A DNA stretch of 64,000 bases from Sepioteuthis lessoniana (Eukaryota; Mollusca; Cephalopoda; Myopsida; Loliginidae). This document shows positions 57,331 to 64,000 of this stretch, in pieces. The translations under genes were made by a program, and so were the position numbers. Numbering within the stretch: position 1 is the first letter of the stretch; each line of letters begins with the position of its first letter. The notes under the pieces are model-generated. The model worked only from the letters and a program-made list of their open reading frames with translations. It was not told the DNA's origin and ran no database searches. The stretch lies in NCBI GenBank assembly GCA_963585895.1, contig OY757904.1, forward strand, positions 160,392,537 through 160,456,536, written 5' to 3'.

Positions 57331-59095
57331 GTTTGAGTTACATCAAGTCTCATCAAGTCTCCAGGACTCTTCTCAGTATTCTAGCCGATCTTAATAATGC
57401 TGTAGTCTGGATGATCACCACTTTTCCTCTTATTTCAAAGTCTTTCAGTCTCATTACCAATCATCTGAGGATTGTTCCAAGTGTACCAACTACAAGTGGC
57501 ATCACCGTCACGTTCATGTCCCCTATTTTTTTTTTTTTTACTACTCTGGCAAGATCTACGTACTTATCTTTCTTTCCACTTTCTTTAATCTTTACTCTGT
57601 GGTCTGCCAGGACAGCAAAGTCCACTCTTTGGCAGGTTCTCTTTTGATTTTGATTTTTTTGCTTGGCTTTTATTAGGTCTTGTCGTTTGGCTGAGATTAG
57701 GGGACCCGTTTACATTTAAGAGTCTCCGAGAAGTTTGTGCATATTCTACTTGTTTATATGGTCAAATTGAAAATTTTTGCACACTGCCAGTGGATTACCT
57801 TCCCTACTCAGTCGTGTCTAGTTTTATATGCTTTTTGCGCTAACTTACTGCATTCGCTTATAATAAAATTGATCGTTTCGTCTCTGTCAACACATAACCT
57901 ACACCTGCTATTTTGTTATATCTTATCTATTTTTGCTTTAACTTCGCTTGTCCTTATGGCGTTGTTTAGTGCTGCTATTAGAAGAGATCCAGTTCCTCTA
58001 TTAAGGTTTCCCTTTCTTTGCTATGTCTAAATCTTCCCATGTGAGATTTGGCTTGTTTGTCGCTTGAAATGTTCATACAGTTGTTTTTCTTCCTGATCCC
58101 ATCCTAGTTATTGTTGTTCTATTGATCCTTGTGTACTTTGTGCTATTTCTGGTCGTTATAATTAGTCCTTCTTGGCTCTTTTTATGTTGTTTTCGAGATG
58201 CCTAATCGAGACATCGATGCTATCTTCAATGCTAGCGAGTTTTCTTCCTCCTTGTTTTCTCGACTTATATAGCCTGTCTCCATAATTTCCGTGATGCAAG
58301 GCCGAATACATCGTCATGCATTTTTTTGTTGTCTGGTCCATTTGTTAAAATTCTTCTCTAGTCTACTTTAAGATTGGTACCGAGTATATTCCGATGGGGA
58401 CAGCCCAGGTGTTTATCCCTTTGATGACATTTCTGCTACATAATTTGGTTTCGATTAGTTTTCTCGTTCGAGATACTCTTTTATAATTTTTTCTTTCATC
58501 TCTACTTGTTTCATGGTGTCCTCTTCCACCTTTTCTCCGAGCGTTCTAATTTTTTTCTTTATTTGGTAGTTCTATTCTTTCTGTCATTTGTTGTTTTCTG
58601 CTTTTCATTATTATCATGGCAACTGCTTCTATTCCAAATTCCATCCCTATATCTTCATTTTATATCCTCACGGTCTCTATTAAGTTTTCCTTTCTTTTTC
58701 TTTTTTTTTTTCATTTTTGGCAAATGGTCCATGTACATTAGGTAGTTAACATTTTTTCTTGCGATTTATGAAGTTTTGTATCTGCCTGTGCATTTCCTAA
58801 GTAGGTGATTGAGTGGTATGATCGCTATTCCAAATGGTAATGATGATCGCGCATATCCCCGGAATATAGCCCCAAGAATTTTTAACTTAAACCTTTTACA
58901 TACCGCAGTCAGTTTCACTGTCCAGTTTTTCATGGTTTTCTCAATAAACTTTATGACTTCGTCGGCTATCTCGTACATTTTGAGACTGTATTATCCAGCT
59001 TTGTGGGACTATATCTTATGCCTTTTTGTAGTCAATCCACTCCATAGCTACAGTTTCCCATTAATGGATGCATTAATCAATGTATAGTAGATCTC
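57331..59095 (-). mobile_element. R2/NeSL-like LINE, RT to C-terminal endonuclease, best preserved copy
   Basis: Read on the minus strand from 59095 the domains come in family order. First an RT core: 'WIDYKKA'-like motif near 59035, 'KMYEIADEVIKFIEKTMKNW' (about 58925-58985), 'PLNHLLRKCTGRYK' (about 58775-58815) and 'YMDH' in place of YxDD (about 58725-58740). Then 'INTWAV' (about 58405), a 'GGRKLASIEDSIDVSIRHL' block (about 58205-58260), and 'LYEHFKRQT' (about 58070). Next a zinc-knuckle-like 'CRLC...DETINFIISEC' with Phe where His is usual (about 57845-57905), 'SKLAQKAYKTRHD', and a restriction-like endonuclease stretch: 'RQDLI', 'VDFAVLADHRVKIKES' (about 57580-57630) and 'KYVDLAR'. It ends in 'ALLRSARILRRVLET' (about 57355-57400). 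Several stops and frame changes break it; the 5' part is missing. Confidence 0.85.
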
Positions 59096-59427
59096 CTGTT
59101 CCTCTTGATTTATAATTATTATTATTATTATTGTTATTGTTATTATAATATAGTGCATCGGTCAAATTTTAACCAATACAGAATATACAATAATAATATA
59201 ATATAATAATATACAATAATAAAAAAAGGTGTTAGTATTCTCTGTCTAGTCACATTCACTAAATTCTTGAGGATTAATGAAAATCTACAAAAATTTAGCC
59301 AAACGTGACAAAACTACAACATTTCTTTAATTATTATATATTCATAATTATGAATTCATGCATTATGTACTCATATGCGAAACGGATCAATCAAATTTTC
59401 CATGCTGATTTTCTTTTTTTTGTATTA

Positions 59428-59430
<3 letters not shown>

Positions 59431-59462
<32 letters not shown>
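59431..59462. repeat. (TA)n microsatellite left of the palindrome
   Basis: TA run that borders the large inverted repeat on its left; a second TA run (59766-59791) borders it on the right. Confidence 0.9.
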
Positions 59463-59471
<9 letters not shown>

Positions 59472-59489
59472 GGCTGCATTTCTTCGTTA

Positions 59490-59765
59490 ATGCAAATTTC
59501 ATTAAACATAATAGACATTTTATGTCTACATATTTTCTTCTGGATCCGTTCGAATTCCCGTATTACTTTTATCGTATTCGGGGGGAATTGATTTAGGTAT
59601 TGTCCATAGTTGTATGTCGGCAGAAAGTACTAGGGATATATACAACTATGGACAATACCTAAATCAATTACCCCCGAATACGATAAAAGTAATACGGGAA
59701 TTCGAACGGATCCAGAAGAAAATATGTAGACATAAAATGTCTATTATGTTTAATTAAATTTGCAT
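59490..59765. repeat. Near-perfect palindrome, 125-bp arms, 26-bp spacer
   Basis: Arms 59490-59614 and 59641-59765 are inverted copies with only two differences by my base-by-base comparison. The spacer is 59615-59640. The right arm on the plus strand is an open frame (reading YNYGQYLNQLPPNTIKVI, then 'EFERIQKKICRHKMSIMFN'). On the minus strand the left arm continues past the arm end in frame into 'EICINEEMQPKHTYI', so the left arm looks like the original and the right arm the copy. (TA)n tracts flank both ends. Confidence 0.95.
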
Positions 59766-59791
59766 GTATATATATATATATATATATATAT

Positions 59792-59910
59792 TGAGATGAA
59801 AAAATAAGGTTTTCAGAAGATCATTTATTTATAGAAATATTTGGCTCCATAAAGTATTTCGGTGTTTAAATCTTCACCAGGGCGTGTAAAAGACCGAAAC
59901 GTTTTCCCAT
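59792..59910 (+). repeat. Segment with degenerate hammerhead-like motif beside (TA)n
   Basis: 'cttcaccagggcgtgtaaaa' followed by 'gaccgaaacgtttt' at about 59871-59905 matches the form ATGA-GG-loop-CC-GAAACG only loosely; the CTGATGA part is decayed. Confidence 0.35.
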
Positions 59911-61075
59911 ATAAAAAAAATCTATTGCATGAATCCATTTCATCCAAATTGAATAACAAAGGGGCTTAGGAAATACATGTCAGTAATACCAGTCATTAAT
60001 TTTGCTAAAGGATTCTGTTGTTTGTTACTATTGGAAATGTTTCATCCTGCCCTTAAAACACACTGGACTTTTTAACGAAGATCTAATAAAATCATCAATA
60101 TAACAAAAATACTAAAAAGTTTTGTTTGTTGAATAATCAGATCACATTTGTTAATGTAGTTTGTAAGATAAAACAAAAACATTTTGTTATTTGAGTTGAT
60201 TTTTTTGGAATTTCCATCTAAGGAAACGCCTACCAATAGTTTATTGACAAATTGATTTGTAAAGGTCAGTTCAGTTACATATTCATGAATGAATTTGATT
60301 CCTAATTTGAAGAAATTAAAACAGAAAATGGAATCTAATGAAATGTTGGTGTGTTTTTTAAATATAACAGTTTTAAAAAATATTTTAAAAAAGAAATGAT
60401 GCTTTAATCCACTTTGAAATTCGCATCTTTGAACATCAGCCACTTATTCTAAGTCTCTTTACATATCTAGTTCAATATCGTTGCTTCATCGCATTCAACC
60501 TATTCTCTCGTTCACCCTTTGAAATCTTCAGCTTTTCGACGTCTTTAGATTTAGGAAAAACCTGAAGAATGGTCTGATGCTTTGTCATGATGTAGATTCT
60601 AGACTCCATTTGTTCACTTCTTCAGTAGTTTTTTTTTTTACTTCATCCTTCGATTCGCGAATAATTTTGATGTAAGGTTTTCTGGGACAAAGGAATAGAG
60701 TCTATCATATCTTATGCTGGTCATAATCAGATCAGCAGGTTATCAGGCTGATAAGATACTAGTATTATTAATTGTAGGCGCTCCCCATCGTTTTGTGATT
60801 TGAAGCTAAAGAGTGGAATTACTATGTACATAGCAACTTTAGACTTGTGAAAGAATAATACAATGCAAGCAATAACAGTTGGATGAGAAAATATAGCTGA
60901 AAATGCAAAGAGGCGTCTTCTAGGAAGACTCATTATCGTTGCTACTTCGAAAAGATAAAGCATCTTATCTTCATGGATGATGAGATTTTTTCAAAGAATG
61001 AAAAATACGAAAAAAAGAAACAAACGCAAACAGAGAGAATCTTCAACTAAGATATTGAAGTGAATTCGGAATTGG
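59911..61075. other. Non-coding stretch with one longer open frame
   Basis: The minus frame at 60072-60443 has 123 codons, Phe-, Lys- and Asn-rich, with no domain, signal peptide or membrane pattern that I trust; AT-rich chance is likely. A second minus frame at 60727-60963 is unassigned. Confidence 0.3.
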
Positions 61076-61079
61076 AAAC

Positions 61080-62640
61080 TGTGTCATGTTTATAATGAAA
61101 AAAGAAAGAGAAAAAACTGCCATATTAAGAAAGCATCTTAACACTTGGAGAAAAAGACAACAACAAATACCTGAAAATATTAAAAGTGGATATGATCAAG
61201 CAAAGATGAAACAAAAGGTAAGAAAAGAGTACTTCTTCTTCAGAAGAAAAAAACTTTTCAAAACCCAACTCAGCAACAGAAATCTATTCAGATGAATAAA
61301 TACCTGGGCTGTCCGCCTTGTAAAATACTCTGGACTTTTCTTAAACTGGACAAGAGAGAATCTCAGAAATATGAACCATAAAACAATGAAACAAATGACG
61401 ATTAATAAGGTATTATAGTCGATGATGACATAGATAGACTCAATGAGACAAGAAAAGAAGATTAAGAACTCGTCAGCATTAAGAATTGTGAGGATCCAAA
61501 TATGCAGGGACTGAAAGACTATATAAACAAGAACAAAGAAAGGTTGAACACAGCAGCCAGTAATAGTGATGAAAAAAAAAACAAAAAAAAAAAAAAAAAC
61601 AACCATAATATCTAGAAAAGAAAAATGGGATGAAAACAACTATAGAAAGATTTCAAGCGTCAACCTAATTGAACATGAGATGTCTTGGAGCATGACAACG
61701 AAAGAAAAACATTAAAAGCAATACAAAATAATTCCATAAGAACAAATTATATAAAGCAAAAATTGATAATGCTTAGTTTGGAGTATGTTATGACAGATAA
61801 AACAGGGAATCACAAAATAAGTGAATTCAGCTAACTAGCACAAAAGGAGTGAAAGTCTCAGCATGATTGAGAGCAAAAAAGGAGTTGCCCGTGGTATAAT
61901 GGTTATCGTCGTAGGAAATGGACACGACGACACGAGTTCAAATCCTGGACGAGACTGAGTGCATTTCATATAGCACTAATACCCTTCGAAAGGTATGAAT
62001 CCAATTATTCTGCCTCCAGCTATGTATAGATAGTAGGACAGACTAGGTTCTTCAGCCTTGGTGAGGCAACTCGTCTAGGAGAAGGAAAACTCTGAATTCA
62101 AACCTGTTAAAGTCCGCTTAAAAATTGACCTTGTGTCATATCCTGCCCGAGCGGAGGGGTTGGGTAAATAGGATGATTGAGAACAAGAAACTAACATTTA
62201 AGCCTGCAAACTAAATAGTATATGCAAAAACTAGAATCTGTCCAAGAAAAGGAAACCCATAAAAATCCCTGGAACTTTGAGATACAAACGGATGACTTTA
62301 TACTATAGTAAACATCGAAGTATTATCAATTAATAAAAAGAAAATAACTCGTTTTCTAGAGGATTTTACTGTTACAGAAAACCACCGAGTAAAAATAAAG
62401 AAATCGAAAATCTGGGAAAATACCTAGACCTAGCAAGAGAGCTAAAATGTAGAGAAACATGAAGGTGATGCAAATCATTACTGGAGCTCTTGGATCAGTT
62501 TCCATAAACTTGTAAAATTAGAGATTAGAGAAAAAATCACGACCATCCAGATTATAGCAATGAACAATCAGCAAGGAAACTCGGAAAATTTATAAAGGTT
62601 TGAGGAGACTTACAGTCATTACAGACTTTAGTGAAAACCC
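61080..62640 (+). mobile_element. R2/NeSL-like LINE remnant, C-terminal half, split by a SINE
   Basis: Plus-strand pieces in family order: 'MKQKVRKEYFFFRRKKLFKT' (about 61205-61265), 'INTWAVRLVKYS' (about 61298), 'YINKNKERLNTAA' (about 61520), 'IKAKIDNA' (about 61750), and remnants of the zinc-knuckle region near 61795. A SINE follows (61878-62172), then 'WNFEIQTDD' (about 62270), 'NHRVKIKEIENLGKYLDLAR' (about 62380-62440), 'VMQIITGALGSV' (about 62468) and 'EIREKITTIQIIAM' (about 62520). More decayed than the copy at 57331-59095, with many stops. Confidence 0.8.
61878..62172 (+). mobile_element. tRNA-derived SINE, family B, full length, with target-site duplication
   Basis: The head has 'gcccgtggtataatggttat' and 'cgagttcaaatcctgg' (A- and B-box regions); the body matches the copy at 3654-3927 almost throughout, with one extra block near 62060-62075 (ttggtgaggcaactcg). 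Flanked by atgattgagagcaa (61864-61877) and atgattgagaacaa (62173-62186), one mismatch in 14. It interrupts the LINE remnant and is therefore younger than it. Confidence 0.93.
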
Positions 62641-63370
62641 ACCAATTAAAACTGGCATTTCATGAAATAATAAAATATTCATTATTACTTGTTATTCAAC
62701 GTGCTGAAAAGGAAAAGAAATTAAGACGCTAATAGTTCATACTTCAATGAACGAATTTTTACTGAGGTTGACTTGTCGTCAGGTTGTTGACGAGTAGTGC
62801 CAAGAATTTTACTACATGGAATGATGAGTGTCTCTGCTTTGTACTCGATGAGAATGGAGCTGAGAAGGTATAAGTAACAAGTGTATACAAGTGTTAAAGT
62901 ATGAGTAATGACAGATGATTGGAACTATTAGCGACTATTACTCTGAATTGACGAAAATATGCCCGGTGCAGAAGCTGTATTTGTTCTTGTAAATGGATTT
63001 TAGTTATGTTTTGGGTAAACGGTGAACATTTCAGACTTTTTTCCGCAGCTTTTACGACCTGCTAAAAACATTCAATTTTCATCAAGTCCGCCTTTAAAAA
63101 AACACTTTCTTATTTTAATTTCAATCTTGAAAGACCGAAAATAGGTACACGACAGGTTTCATCAAAGTTTACATATTTTTATCTTTGATTAATTGATTGA
63201 TTGATTTTAACGATGTATCAACTCGTCTGGGGTCATTCTATACACATAGATTAGGGAATTACATTTAGATTTACATTTTTTGTGTTGTTTTCCCCCACAA
63301 TTACAAGATATTAAATATTCTTATCTAATAAAAACCATTTATGAATAAATCTATTTGACTGATTAATGGA
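62641..63370. other. Non-coding stretch, nothing recognised
   Basis: No gene or named repeat. A (TTGA)n-like run lies near 63186-63205. Confidence 0.4.
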
Positions 63371-63374
63371 AACT

Positions 63375-63575
63375 TAATAGGTAGAACTACCCTGAAACAG
63401 AGAGGAACTGGGAGTAATAACCATGAAGGGATATAGCAAACAAGCCAGTGTTCTAGAACTGAAGCCTCACCATCAGATACTGTTCCCTGTCACAATTAGT
63501 ACATCCTTTTTGAGGGGGAGGGTCTTAGCTCTTTACAGAGGATATAGTCAATGTATTCTAAGCCCGACCTACAGG
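63375..63575 (+). repeat. Dispersed repeat R, copy 12
   Basis: Blocks 'gaggaactgggagtaataac', 'ctagaactgaagcctcacca', 'tcctttttgaggggga' and 'agtcaatgtattctaagccc' in R order. Confidence 0.8.
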
Positions 63576-64000
63576 GTTTTTTTTCAAGGTAAGATGTCTG
63601 ATACCACTGTGTTATTCTTCGCCCATTTTTAGTTTCTTCTTCAAATGTCAAAGCCATCTTTCTGCTTGCTTCATCATTTCTCACTTTCGACTCACACAAA
63701 AGAATGATGAAGATTATTCCAAGGATAAAAAATAAAGTGTATAACAAGGAGACGATCAGAAAAGTTAGATACAACAGTAGAATAGCAAGATATAAATTAG
63801 AAAATGATCCAATATGACACACATGTACTTTTATCTATCTTAAATACCCCAAGAATCGATGGGATTGCGACATTTCATTAGTTACAATATTATTTATAGA
63901 AGTCTTCTGCGAATAAAATATATCTGTGAATAATCTTTTGGATAAAATAGCATCAGAATTGGTTTCAAGATATTGTAGGATGCCAATATAAATTTAAATA
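63576..64000. other. AT-rich end of window, one unassigned open frame
   Basis: A minus frame at 63496-63822 (108 codons) starts with a Leu/Ile/Phe-rich segment that could span a membrane and ends inside repeat R copy 12. I recognise no domain and chance is likely. Confidence 0.25.

Noticed and set aside
57333-59087. Plus-strand frames of 60-104 codons at 57333, 57737, 58506 and 58809
   Set aside because: All are antisense to the minus-strand R2/NeSL-like LINE, whose protein motifs are clear.
61880-61955. Functional tRNA gene
   Set aside because: The tRNA-like head lacks a full cloverleaf and is joined to a SINE body with flanking target duplications. The same applies to the heads at 3850, 9900, 23170 and 34440.

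Overview
This is one AT-rich window of a large, repeat-laden animal genome. The closest fit is a cephalopod, most likely an octopus. Reasons: several tRNA-derived SINE families of the kind described from octopus, decayed RTE-like and R2/NeSL-like LINEs, a Penelope-like element, Tc1/mariner elements, abundant (TA)n, (CA)n and (GA)n microsatellites, and very low gene density. The species call rests on remembered family features, not on a database search.

Only one host gene is well supported: a 404-residue class A (rhodopsin-like) GPCR at 12127-13341 (+). Its coding region is uninterrupted, and a splice acceptor lies 16 bases before the ATG, so at least one 5' non-coding exon must lie upstream. 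It has an unusually long, glycosylation-rich second extracellular loop. No other convincing host exon was found on either strand.

Layout. 0-4.3 kb: Penelope-like reverse transcriptase remnant (minus), a SINE with an 18-bp target-site duplication, and a candidate solo LTR. 4.6-11.5 kb: 16-bp minisatellite, dispersed 'R' repeats, an inverted-arm foldback element, and SINEs. 12-13.5 kb: the GPCR. 13.5-21 kb: microsatellites and featureless AT-rich DNA. 21-29 kb: SINEs and RTE 3' ends. 29.1-31.3 kb: two copies of repeat R, one of which grades into a homogeneous 48-bp satellite of about 29 units. 31.7-32.3 kb: a CCAAT-box cluster plus TATA box. 34-38.4 kb: SINEs and a dead Tc1 transposon carrying a SINE. 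40.5-41.1 kb: a 46-bp minisatellite. 42.4-50.2 kb: nested LINE, SINE and R-repeat insertions and foldback hairpins. 52.2-53.6 kb: RTE endonuclease-domain remnant. 54.6-57.1 kb: RTE end, R repeat, and an internally deleted mariner with telomere-like repeats at the deletion joint. 57.3-59.1 kb: the best preserved LINE (R2/NeSL-like, minus). 59.49-59.77 kb: a 125-bp-armed palindrome, 123/125 matched. 61.1-62.6 kb: a second R2/NeSL-like LINE split by a SINE with its own target-site duplication.

The most interesting features are the structured repeats: the satellite that seems to arise from the terminal domain of a dispersed repeat, the near-perfect palindrome with coding-like arms, and a scattered set of CTGATGA...GAAA motifs resembling hammerhead ribozyme cores at element ends beside (TA)n tracts. 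The last fits what is known of Penelope-like elements and retrozymes but is unproven here.
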